From Pohlia nutans (taxonomy: Eukaryota; Streptophyta; Bryopsida; Bryales; Mniaceae): 64,000 nt of DNA. The notes under the pieces were generated by a model. That model saw only the letters and a program-made list of their open reading frames with translations, had not been told where the DNA came from and made no database searches. The stretch covers positions 10,418,501 through 10,482,500 of the forward strand of contig CM040101.1 in NCBI GenBank assembly GCA_022496805.1. The letters are read 5' to 3'. The position numbers and the translations under genes were made by a program. This document shows, one piece after another, positions 24,082 through 34,029 of the stretch (position 1 is its first letter; every line of letters starts with the position of its first letter).

Positions 24082-25764
24082 CTAAGATGTTGGGTGAGTC
24101 AACAATCCACTCTCAAAAACTAGCTTAACTTCATTGAAGCTAAGAGTAGGTGCATGTATGAAGGCACCGACCTCAACATCAAATCCACATATGACGGTGA
24201 AGATAAAATACAAATGTTTGCAATAAGCCCACAAACTATGGCCTCCCTTAGCCTTAGTCAACATCTTCTTGAAATAAGGGCAGGAGCAGTTTGGGAATTG
24301 CAAAATTGTGAGATGGTATTGCTGAATCGTCGGATGTGTGCCGGAATCCAATGTGACAATGCATCCAAGGGACTAGAACCATGTTCACCTTCACTTACCA
24401 GCTGCATAAAACCTCCTCACTGGTGGTATCGGAAGTGCTAGAAGGCAAGCCAGAGGTCAAGACGTTGCAAGCCATCTTCAGTTGTAGCTCCGGATGACAG
24501 TCACCAGGCTCGAATAGAAAGATACTGGGTATCAACATCCAATTGCGTTGAGGCGTTCTTGTATTGCTTGCACAGGAGGCGATGTTGGTCCTAGAAGTAA
24601 GCTCGAATGTCAGCCTTGGTGTGCTTCTCCAGGGACTGCACCTAATGGAATAAACAAGTTCGTTCCTTATTCGGCATTGGAATTGATGCATCTCCACTTC
24701 CATATACAATGCGTATAGCATTCCAGTTTGCTTGTGCACTATCGGCTATGAAGCCTTTGAAATTTGGATTCTCAACTCCGTGGCAACCGACGACGGTGTT
24801 GAGATTCTTCCAGACGACCATTTGGGAAGAATCTCTTCAGACTGCATATTGCAAAGTGCGATGGTCATGACACGACAATAAGTGGGGTTGTAGATATGGC
24901 AGCCCATGGTGGTCCACTGTTTGACCCTTTTAACATGGTCAAACATAAGCGATGCGTTTTGGAGGTCTTCACTAGGCTGCTTGCGCTAGACGAGGTCGAC
25001 TTTGCTACCCACCCAACTTCAGACATTTTGAACACAAAGACTTTGTCTGACTCCAATCCTTGATTAGGGAACTTGTTCTTTTAGACAAAGGACCACTTAC
25101 TCGAGCCGCGAAGCTTGGTGATGCTGTCCATAGCTCCAAACCTGCGAAAGTATTTAAAGCCGATCACTTTATTGCGAATACAAGGCAAAGTGAGCTCCTT
25201 ACATCTATTGAAGAGCAAAAAGAGCTAATTGAGCTCTAGTGTCTTTGATTGCACACCTTCTGCAACAACGAGCATGTCCCCGACCATCTCCTTTGTAGCC
25301 TCCAAAACAATAGCAGAGTAGGTTGCAGTAGGAGATCGCTGTACTTGCTCCTCGACTACGCTCTCGCCTCTTGCAATATCGTCACGATAAGCACCGATCT
25401 TGACGGGGTGGTTGTGATTGCCAAAATGAACATAAGCTCTTATCATGTTGTCTTTAGCTAGAACATAATAGATTTTGGCATTGCAGGTTGCAAGACACAA
25501 AGGAGGAACCTTACAACATTTGCAAACCAAAGTGGATCCTCTAGGAGGATTATATCGTACGTCAAAAACGAAAGAGGAGACTCCATCCCACTGAGTTTCA
25601 TTAACAGCAGCCGTCCGATGCACGCAGGTTAGAAAATCACATTCGACATTCTCACATTGTAGATGACCACAGTAAGACGAGGTACGGAAGGTCAAACCTA
25701 AATTGTTTACAATGTTTGACGTGTGGATACGAGTCCAAGCCTGCCCGTCATAGTGTTTGTCCAT
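24082..25764 (-). pseudogene. Decayed MULE transposase (FLYWCH-like, DDE, SWIM)
   Basis: The first 179 codons (25764-25225) are open and contain a Cys/His block ending HFGNHNHP, like the FLYWCH/WRKY-type finger in front of many MULE transposases. After stops and frame changes, recognisable transposase segments follow: WTTMGCHIYNPTYCRVMTIA (about 24920-24860), NPNFKGFIADSAQANWNAIR (about 24770-24710) and KERTCLFH (about 24670). Near the end a CSC-x19-CKH pattern (within 24351-24082) is a SWIM zinc finger. Several in-frame stops make it non-functional as read. It points toward the left end of the proposed 9.45-kb element, as expected for a mudrA-like gene. Family assignment rests on motifs and domain order only. 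Confidence 0.65.
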
Positions 25765-26930
25765 TCCATAGAGTTGCTTTGCTCTGCAGTCGGAAAATCA
25801 TTATGGGATTTAGGAGTCCATAATTGCCACTGCAAATTCAAACCTTGTCAACTGTTGTTTAGTAGTACCAAATCATTGACTTCTGAATTATTGAGCGAGA
25901 AGGATATCTGGAGTATGCGTCAATTCTGAATTTTACTTTTAACTTTGAATATAGTAGCCAAAGAACGCCAAGCTGTTGATTGGCAGCCTAGAATGAAGTT
26001 CTGTTCTATATACTTATAGAAGTGTTTACCTAAGAGTAGTGTATATTGCTTATGTCTGGAGTATGAGAATAGCATTGGACCCTGCAAGAGCATGGAGATG
26101 AAGGAGAGAAGGTAGAGGAGGATGAGAAGGAAGAGAAAGGAACTATATTTTAGTAGTTCAAAAACTCTAAGGAGAACTAGAATGTTGAGAAAGGAAAAAG
26201 TAGATGTCGTGGGTGTGGGCCGAGATGAGCAAACAAGAAGTTCACCCACAACTTTGGTATTGATTTCAATTGCAGAGAGCCACGGATTAGGGGAGCAACT
26301 AAGTCTTCGTGAAAGCAGAGAAGACAACATGGAATCCTGCAACTTGGAGAACAGAGTAAGTACTAACATATAGTATCAATTGTGAATCTTTCAGGGATTT
26401 GGGTAAGGAACTTAGTGGACATATTAGAATTAACTCTACATGAAGCCTGCGACAATTTGTTGTACCCAACGCTATAGTAGTGAAGACAACGCAATAGTAA
26501 TTGTATGGACTCTAATATAGGGTAGGTTGCACCAATGCAGTGTAGCACCAATGCAAAATTCCTATGTCGGAACCATGTTCTATGTAGAATCCTTAAGACT
26601 CTTTTGTCGAGCACTTTAAGTATCTGTTCTTGTCGTGCAAATGGCGGACTTGGAGGTCGAAGGTTCACTGTTTGGGATGGCTTCAAAGCAGCAGATGGAG
26701 GTGGAGAGCATCGGTCAGGGAAGCGAAGATGACTAGATGGAGACAAAGTGCACTGAGGATGAAGGTAAGCCTTGCCAGGGTCTTATTTCACCTTCTTCAA
26801 TAGCTAGGGTTTTAAGTATTTGGGGCATTCAGATCCTGGTGTTTCAAGCTCTGGGGTTTCAAGTTCTGAGTGTTGGCTCTGACCTCATGGGTCAGGCTCG
26901 TGAGCTTCTGAGGGTTTCAAGTTCTCAGTG
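25765..26930. other. Transposon interior, no gene identified
   Basis: Sequence upstream of the transposase relic. A plus-strand open frame (26122-26373) is rich in Lys/Arg/Ser but matches nothing I recognise and lacks splice or length support. Confidence 0.4.
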
Positions 26931-26940
26931 GTAACCATGT

Positions 26941-27115
26941 TTTGCTCGCCTTTTTGGTCTGCAGGTACCGGCACTGCGATTTTGGTTTCCTTAGGTGTTC
27001 AAGTTATGCTCGTGCTCTAGGTGTGCCGATACCGGCATTGCGATTTTAGTTTCCTCAGGTGTTCAAGTTTTGCTCGCGTTTTTGGTCTGCCGGTACCGGC
27101 ACTGCAATTTTGGCT
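26941..27115 (+). repeat. First units of the about 64-bp palindrome satellite
   Basis: About three units with the order TTTTTGGTCTGC, GGTACCGGCACTGC, GATTTTGG and TTCCTTAGGTGTTCAAGT. They match the main array at 27841-28594 but are separated from it by the unrelated 202-bp units, which appear to interrupt the array. The third unit holds an exact TGCCGGTACCGGCA at 27088-27101. Confidence 0.7.
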
Positions 27116-27197
27116 TCTTCTTTTCGGCAATCTCTTTAAAATTAGCGTGGCCAGCATAAATTCAACTGAAAAGTATACACATACATATGTAACCTCC

Positions 27198-27840
27198 AGC
27201 AGAATCAAATTTAAGAATTTTGAATTTTGTCATGGCCGATTTGGGACCCCAATCGGACTGCCGGTACCGGCAGTCCTTTTTTCACAATTTCAAGGTCGCA
27301 TAATATACCATTGGAAAAGTATTCTCAAGACCTTTCCAACGGTATATTACACGCCCCAAGATTCGGAAAATTGCAGTCGCTACACCAAAAAGAAACTCTA
27401 GCAGAATCAAACTTAAGAATTTTCAATTTTGTCATGGCCGATTCGGGACCCCAATCGGACTGCCGGTACCGGCAGTCCTTATTTCACAATTTCAAGGGCG
27501 CATAATATACCATTGGAAAGGTATTCTCAAGACCTTTCCAACGATATATTACACGCTCCTAGATTCCAAAAATTGCAGTCGCTACACCGAAAAGAAACTT
27601 CTGCAGAATCAAACTTCAGAAAATCTCAATCTCGTCATGGCCGCTTCGAGACCCCAAAAAGAACTACCAGTACCGGCAGTTCTTTTTCCACAATTTCAAG
27701 GGCGCATAATATACCATTGGAAAGGTATTCTCAAAACCTTTCCAACGGTATATTACACGCTCCAAGATTCCAAAAATTGTAGTCGCTACACCGAAATGAA
27801 ACTCCAGCAGAATCAAACTTGAGAATTCTCAATCTCGTCA
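27198..27840 (+). repeat. 202-bp tandem satellite, three units
   Basis: The marker CATGG recurs at 27231, 27433 and 27636, with a fourth unit starting near 27838, giving 202-203-bp spacing. Each unit carries a palindrome core (exact at 27259-27272 and 27461-27474; CCAGTACCGGCAG in the third). It then carries an inverted pair, TACCATTGGAAAGG...CCTTTCCAACGGTA, able to form a hairpin. Confidence 0.85.
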
Positions 27841-28594
27841 TATTTGGGTCCCCTTGTATTCAAGTTTTGCTTGTGTTTTTGGACTGCCGGTACCGGCACT
27901 GCGATTTTGGGTCCCTTAGGTGTTCAGGTTTTGCTAGTGTTTTTGGACTGCCGGTACCGGTACTGCCATTTTGGGTCCCTCATGTGTTTAAGTGTTGCTT
28001 GCCTTTTTGGACTGCTGGTACCGGCACTGCAATTTTGGGTCCCTTAAGTGTTAAGGTTTTGCTAGTGTTTTTGGACTGTCGGTACCGGCACTGCCATTTT
28101 GGGTCCCTCATGTGTTTAAGTGTTGCTTGCCTTTTTGGACTGCCGGTACCGGCACTGCGATTTTGGGTCCCTTTGTGTTCAAGTTCTACTTGTGTTTTTG
28201 GACTGCCAGTACCGGCAATGCGATTTTGGCTCCCTCAGGTGTTTAAGTTCTGCTCGTGTCTTTGGACTGCCGGTACTGGCACTGCGATTTTGGGTCCCTT
28301 AGGTGTTCAGGTTTTGCTAGTGTTTTTGGACTGCCGGTACCGGCACTGCCATTTTGGGTCCCCTTGTGTTTAAATGTTGCTTGCCTTTTTGGACTACCGG
28401 TACTGGCACTGCCATTTTGGGTCCCTTTGTGTTTAAATGTTGCTTGCCTTTTTGGACTACCGGTACTGGCACTGCCATTTTGGGTCCCTTTGTGTTCAAG
28501 TTCTGCTTGTGTTTTTGGACTGCCGGTACCGGCAATGCGATTTTGGCTCCCTCAGGTGTTCAAGTTCTGCTTGCCTTTTTGGACTGCCAGTATT
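27841..28594 (+). repeat. About 64-bp tandem satellite with TGCCGGTACCGGCA core
   Basis: About twelve units of 63-66 bp follow the order TTTTTGGACTGCCGGTACC, GGCACTGCGATTTTGGG, TCCCTTAGGTGTTCAAG. The core is exact at 27885, 28141, 28332 and 28521 and changed by one or two bases in the rest. Long open frames on both strands come from repetition, not coding, since 64 is not a multiple of three and frames switch. Confidence 0.9.
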
Positions 28595-28733
28595 TTAAAA
28601 ATAACACAATCGGTTTATGTCAAGTTTTATTCTTAGTTCAAAAAGTGAGACCTCAAACATGATTTTCCAAAATAGGTAGATTCAAATAATCGAAACCATA
28701 CCACCTCATTGGGCATGTTATTCCAATTTCATT
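28594..28733 (+). repeat. Internal fragment of family B MITE
   Basis: It matches the interior of 6045-6584 (GGTTTATGTCAAGTTT, TTCTTAGTTCAAAAA, GATTTTCCAAAATA). Both termini are missing. It starts abruptly after the last satellite unit and ends at the Stowaway insertion. Confidence 0.75.
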
Positions 28734-28734
28734 A

Positions 28735-28984
28735 CTCCCTCCGTCCCAAAATTATTGTCCTAGATTTTGGCAAATTTGTTTCTGCAATATTTGTCCTATG
28801 TTTTATACTTCAAACGTGAGCTTTGTCCACTTCAAACAGGGCGGATGACAAGAGTGACACAAAAACTACATGCTACTATTGAAGATAGACCATTTTTCGA
28901 GTACTGAGACGGTTTTTTTGGTAAAAAAATGTGTTAAATTAAAACATGCCAAAAACTAGGACAATAATATTGGGACGGAGGGAG
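28735..28984. mobile_element. Stowaway MITE (Tc1/mariner type, 250 bp)
   Basis: The termini CTCCCTCCGTCCC and GGGACGGAGGGAG are the classic Stowaway inverted repeats. The left flank is TA; the right flank has TC, a decayed duplication. The inverted similarity extends inward (ATTATTGTCCTAG / CTAGGACAATAAT). Confidence 0.92.
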
Positions 28985-29125
28985 TCATAATTACTGTCGT
29001 TAACTGATGCCAGAATATGGTATTGTAATTGATTCTCAGCAAATCTCAAGGACAAACTGACGAAACTGTGATATGAGTTAAGGTAATGTACAGTGTGTAC
29101 ACCACTTAATAATAACCTCAAAGAG

Positions 29126-29337
29126 CATGGTTTGTATTATTAGACTTCTGAGCATAGTTGAAAGATAGTTGAAATATAGTTGAAAGATCATGGTTTGTAT
29201 TATTAGACTTCTGAGCATAGTTGAAAGATAGTTGAAATATAGTTGAAAGATCATGGTTTGTATTATTAGACTTCTGAGCATAGTTGAAAGATAGTTGAAA
29301 TATAGTTGAAAGATCATGGTTTGTATTATTAGAGTTC
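29126..29337 (+). repeat. 63-bp tandem repeat, more than three units
   Basis: CATGGTTTGTATTATTAGA recurs at 29126, 29189, 29252 and 29315, exactly 63 bp apart and nearly identical. Since 63 is a multiple of three, a minus-strand frame stays open with a 21-residue repeat. That is an arithmetic effect, and I do not call it a gene. Confidence 0.9.
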
Positions 29338-30289
29338 TACCAGTAGTTGAAAGATAATCCAATCTGAGCACCCAATCTGGGCACCCGAGCATCCAGTCTG
29401 AACACACCGAGCTTCCAATCTAAGCATGAGAACTTTCCCCGTGTCCTTGCGCTTCAGTGTCCTCGTGAAACGCATGAGCTCTGCCCGCCGCAAGAGCTGC
29501 CCCCGCATGAGTACTGCCGGTACCGGCACTGCTTTGGTCGACTGCGTCTTGATCTTCACAACACCTTGATTTTGCACTGCCGGTACCGACACTAATTTTG
29601 CTCTCTTTGATTTGTGTTTGCGGGTGAAGGCTGTTGCATACGTGCTGGGTGTGTCCAACACCATGTGCAATTTCGGCCACTTCAAGGCCACTTCAGATTT
29701 CGATTTCAAGCTCTTCAGGTGACCTCGTTTGTTCTTGATTTTAGTCTGCCGGTACCGGCACTTGTTTTCCACTGCGACTTAATCATCGAATTTTTTGTGA
29801 TGCATTCTCAGATCCGGAATTCTCGCTCAATGAATATGTCGATATGAACTCAGCTCTCTTGAATCACGAATATGACGGAATTCTTGTTGCTCTCAGACTC
29901 GTGGCTGCTTCAAGTTTTGGATCGTACAGTCTTTCGCTCCACCTTGGAGTGCTTAGATTTGGCCATATCATGAAGACATTTTGAGTCGTAGAAAGTTGTG
30001 CGGGTACCGGCAGTTAATAATCTGGGGTTTCTGAATCCAATGCAAGGGTTCATGACAGTGTGGGTTCATCATCCGAGCAAGGTTTGATTGTGTGCACAAG
30101 TTATAGAACCAAAAGTAGGGATTGAATATTGAATATGACGCACTATATATGCAATGCCGGTACCGGCACTAGATCTGCTTGGGGTTCGTAGGTGACATGG
30201 TTGAAATCCGGTGCTAAGTATGTTCACAGTACCAAAAAATTCTACTTATGTTGAAGAAAGCAATTATGCTTGTACCTTGCAGGATCAGT

Positions 30290-30429
30290 CCTTTGATGAC
30301 CCTCAGTTCTTCACAAATTTCATCAAACTTTGGCCGGATATGGAAATTTCCATTCCAACATCTTTTAATCAAACACCCTAGCCGAGGAGGATAATTATTC
30401 TTCCTTTTAAAAATATGGTCACGTATCAT
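30290..30429 (-). pseudogene. Protein kinase C-terminal lobe fragment
   Basis: The frame reads PPRLGCLIKRCWNGNFHIRP, then KFDEICEELRVIKG. It matches kinase subdomain XI of plant tyrosine-kinase-like families (CW-x6-RP with a preceding hydrophobic LI-x2). It ends at a CTGCAAG/GTAC donor-like site. No catalytic subdomains are present nearby, so this is an isolated exon-sized piece inside the proposed MULE, consistent with capture. Confidence 0.55.
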
Positions 30430-30690
30430 TCGCCTTCACTTTCTTCTTCATTTCCTCGACATTGCCTAGGTCCAAAAAAGCTCTCCCAAGCTTTGAGTTT
30501 GCAGTAATGGGAGGAGTGGCCGGGTCCTTCGGTACCTTCAGTGTGCACATGAGTTTCATGTTGGCCAGCTTGAACTTGAGCACAGGACCTTTGAGCACAG
30601 GGTTTCTTTTCGCCTTTGAACACAACCTTTGAACTTGAGCACAGGGTTTCTTTCCGCTGCCGGGAGTACTACCGGTACCCACAGTTGATC
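30430..30690. other. Satellite-derived and duplicated sequence next to the kinase fragment
   Basis: A short direct repeat (TTTGAACTTGAGCACAGG, near 30568 and 30628) and a decayed palindrome core (ACTACCGGTACCC, near 30667) are visible. The 87-codon minus-strand frame here has no recognisable domain. Confidence 0.4.
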
Positions 30691-30873
30691 TAATACTCTG
30701 TTCAACAGCACGTGTTCACGATTTTGTCATTAAATTTATGCTCAGCTTTGGAGCTCCTAGGAGTAGAGGGATGATGAAATCATGTTTATGACGTTGGTTT
30801 TTTATTGACTGATGTATTGATAGACAGTTGTGCACTTGTGCATTGTCAATTAACTCTCCATTTTGTGCATGCA

Positions 30874-31727
30874 GGAGTGACAAGCTTTAGTCTTACACGC
30901 ACTGTCGTCCCATTAGCTGCACACGAAGGCTTCACAGGTACACATGCAACGTTCATCATTGAACCTGGTGATATAAGATTCGGCCCCATTTGAATCTTAT
31001 CTTTCACAACATCATTTTCAACTAATGTGGAGGTCTGCTGGTTGTTTCATTTGCTCAGAGCTTGGCAGGATTATGGAGTCTTTAGAATTGCCGATTTCAA
31101 GAAGCGAAGTGGAATGTCAAATTCATGACATTTTGAAGAGGGACCATTCAAACTTCAATCTGATAAACATTTCATCCTCTATTGTGAAGGTGCTTCTATC
31201 TGTGCAGCCAGGGCCTGCAATCGTCACATTGTAGCTCTTGAAAGTGATTTAAAGCTATTTAACGAGGTCTTAAAATCACTCGTAGCTCCCCAAATTCGTA
31301 CAACTCCACCTCTCACTACTCCAATCCAGCTCGATGATGACGATGAAGACACATTTCCTGACGAGCCCTTTGACAAAATATGTGAGTAAGTTTCATTGGC
31401 CAAGTAATGCAAATTGCAAGTACAAGTTATTACATCTACATGTGCATGATGTTTTCTAATATTTGATGTCCTCTTATTTGCAGTTTGACAAGTCCATCTC
31501 CAATAAAACGGCACCATTTGATTCGTAAACGCGCGTTCCAGACTTTGCTCACTCTTGACAATTCTCCTCAAGGATTGCCAGTATACGCTGAAGCATTGGC
31601 AACAGCCTTTGCCAATGCTAGTTCGGATAGTTCCTCTAACTCTTCCACACCGCATCGACTATATGATCCACGAGTGCTCTCATATTTCGATGTGAGTGCT
31701 ATTGAATCTGATGGAGAATCAATTTGA
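30874..31727 (+). CDS. Unidentified spliced coding region near the right MULE end
   Basis: Probable exons: 30874-30937 (TSFSLTRTVVPLAAHEGFT), 31059-31187 (ELGRIMESLELPISRSEVEC...), about 31207-31379 (NRHIVALESDLKLFNEVLKS, then an acidic DDDDED tract) and 31483-31727 (SPIKRHHLIRKRAFQ... ending SAIESDGESI, stop). Acceptor and donor sites flank the blocks. The first two blocks join in frame (G|AG), but joining the second to the third in phase needs a site I cannot find. So it may be broken, or my model may be wrong. The C-terminal part is Ser-rich. I recognise no family. It runs rightward, the opposite way from the transposase relic, so it could be a second element gene or captured host exons. 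Confidence 0.4.
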
Positions 31728-31737
31728 TTGTATGGCT

Positions 31738-32180
31738 TGAATGCTTTGTATTTACAAAGCATTTGAAAGTTTATAATGATCTTGAATGCATTGCCTTTAC
31801 ATAACCGTGAATGTTTATAATGATCTTGAATGCTTACTCTTTACAATTCTTTTGATAATTTATAATGCTTTGTCTTTACAATTCTTTTAAAAGTTTATAA
31901 TGATCTTGAATGCTTTGTATTTATAAATCATTTGAAAGTTCATAATGATCTTGACTGCATTGTCTTTACATAACCTTGAAAGTTTATAATGATCTCGAAT
32001 ACATTGTCTTTACATAACCTTGAAAGTGTATAATGATCTTGAATGCTTTGTCCTTACGATTCTTTTCAAAGTTTATAATGATCTTGAATGCTTTGTCTTT
32101 ACAAATCCTTTGAATGTTTATAATGACTTTGATTGCTTTGGCACTTTCTATGATTTGAATGTTTTAAATGTCATTGTATG
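31738..32180 (+). repeat. Short degenerate tandem repeat (about 45-60 bp)
   Basis: The phrase GTTTATAATGATCTTGAATG with CTTTGTCTTTACAATTC recurs about eight times with length variation. AT-rich, no coding signal. Confidence 0.75.
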
Positions 32181-32329
32181 CTTTGGTGATATTCAATAAC
32201 TTGATCGGTGTCCGTGGAGACCCTAAACCATTTGAATGTTTTAAGAGATTTAAATGTTTTGACACATTTGAATGTGTAGCCTCAAATTAAGGCATCAATG
32301 ATTTAGGCATCAATGTTCTGAATGCCATA

Positions 32330-32720
32330 AACACTTGTTTTGTTAAAAGTGCACATAGCCATGTGCACTATTTTTTAGTGCTATGTGCACTGTATTTTTT
32401 TTTATTAAAAAGGAGAGGGGGGTGGGAACATACCCACCCCCCTTTAAAATTCGCACTGCATTTTTTTAAATTTTAAGGAGGGGGGTGGGAACATACCCAC
32501 CCCCCTCTAAAATTTGCTCTACATTTCTTTTAATTTTAAAGGGAGGGGGGTGGGAACATACCCACCCCCCTCTCAAATTCGCACTACATTTTTTTTAATG
32601 TAATGTACATTCAATTTTTGCACTTTATAGGTAAATTATGACTATACTTTCTTCAAACGTACAAAATTTCAGCATGTGCACTTTCTATATGGCACGTGCA
32701 CTTTTAACGAAACAAGTGTT
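32330..32720. mobile_element. MITE-like element with three internal G-rich hairpins
   Basis: The outer inverted repeats AACACTTGTTTTGTTAAAAG (from 32330) and its reverse complement at 32700-32720 bound about 390 bp. Inside are three tandem units (about 72 bp), each containing AGGGGGGTGGG, AACATA, CCCACCCCCCT: a perfect 11-bp stem with a 6-base loop. The first is at 32416-32443. The element lies close to the right end of the MULE. Confidence 0.75.
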
Positions 32721-33004
32721 CATACATTATTGTTGAATGGGATTAATTATTCAAATTCTTTGAATGTTTTCATTGTTTTGAAGCTACTAAATTCCCTAAA
32801 CTACGCGCAAACAGACTCTTCAAACCACGGCTATAGGTCCTTTTATTGAAACCATTAACTACAAATATTCATTTATTACACCCTAAATCCGCGGTAATAG
32901 GAGGTGCTTCAAAATTCAAAACCCTGAATTTTTTCCAAAATCTCTGCTCACTGCTCACCGCTCACTACTCACTGTTCACATACTAGCATTTCCCATAGTA
33001 TTTT

Positions 33005-34025
33005 CGCCCTTCAAGATGGTCTTTATTATATTTAAGTTTGACTAAAATAACAATGCAATGAAATTTAGTTTCTACTTCACGTTAAAATTACAAAAAATAA
33101 AAAATAAAAAAATAAAAAAATTCAATCCCTAAAGTTCTTTGAGTGCATTTGGTAAAACACTATTCCAAAAAACCCCTTCCAAAACAATGCTAATTTTTTT
33201 TTTTTTTTTTGGTAAATTTAATCCTAAAGTATTTTCGCTAATTTGTTGAAATATGTCTTTCTAAATTTTAAAGTAAAACGTTAAAACATCTTAACAAAAA
33301 AAAAAAAAAAAATTATTTCAATCTTTTATAAAGGTGAAGTTTCATTTTTCAAACTTTTTGAGAGATAATGGGTGTTCTTCATCTACTAACTCTTTGATTT
33401 ATATTGGAGAGTCAAATGAGAATCTATTCAAAAAAATCAAACAAACAAAAGTGATTTTTATCCTCTTAAAAAATCATTATTTGGATAGAGGTACAAGATT
33501 AAAAAAGAAACTATGATAATAATAAGACTAACATGGAATTGGAACATGCTTATCGTGGCAAAAATGCTAAAACTAGTTATCTTCACCCAATGTATATATA
33601 GATTTTTTTATTGAAAATTGGGACATTTAAATTTAAATGTAAACATCATATGTTCTTTTCATCTAAATGATTACACGGCTACCTACAAAACAAAAATTAT
33701 GATATTTTAACCTTAATAATAATTAGTATAAAATGAATCAAATCATTATTTGTATATAATCGAATTTCCTGCGAAGGTCAATTCTTTCAAAAATAAGATT
33801 TGAAACTTTTTTTACTCAACCATAAATCAAAAAAATAACTTCAAACCTTCGTAACGTGCGTAATACTCATTGGGATCTCATGAAATTAAACTTCCCATGT
33901 GGAGTATAACCTATAGAAGTTACCATAAAATTTCCAAAAAAAACTCAAATATAAGAAGTCATTAAAGCTTGTTCAAAGCCACTAATGTGAGACTTTGGTG
34001 ACTTTGGATCTTTAGGGAATGACCT
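33005..34025. other. AT-rich intergenic, no gene seen
   Basis: Several A- and T-runs and short open frames only. No inverted termini or splice-consistent coding blocks were recognised. Confidence 0.4.
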
Positions 34026-34029
34026 TTAA

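Larger units (their letters stand above)
23543..32994. mobile_element. MULE (Mutator-like) DNA transposon, about 9.45 kb
   Basis: A 10-bp direct repeat ATAGTATTTT (23533-23542 and 32995-33004) flanks ends that start GGACGAGGATAGTATG and, read inward from the right, GGGAAATGCTAGTATG. The outer 29 bases match at 18 positions without gaps. Both ends then carry clustered GTGAGCG/GTGAGCA motifs (23565-23599; inverse at 32944-32979) and CCTATAACCGTGG-type motifs (23696, 23720, 23784; inverse at 32825 and 32889). Directly inside the left end is a minus-strand transposase relic with MULE and SWIM features. MULEs typically have 9-10-bp target duplications and G-rich starts, which fits. The interior holds satellite arrays, younger insertions and gene fragments. 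Confidence 0.7.

Noticed and set aside
27819..28636. Long plus-strand frames repeating GLPVPALRFWVP
   Set aside because: They arise from the 64-bp satellite with its TGCCGGTACCGGCA core. Units shift frame, and the minus strand is equally open.
29078..29407. Minus-strand frame with a 21-residue repeat
   Set aside because: The 63-bp tandem unit is a multiple of three, so openness is automatic. There is no other coding evidence.
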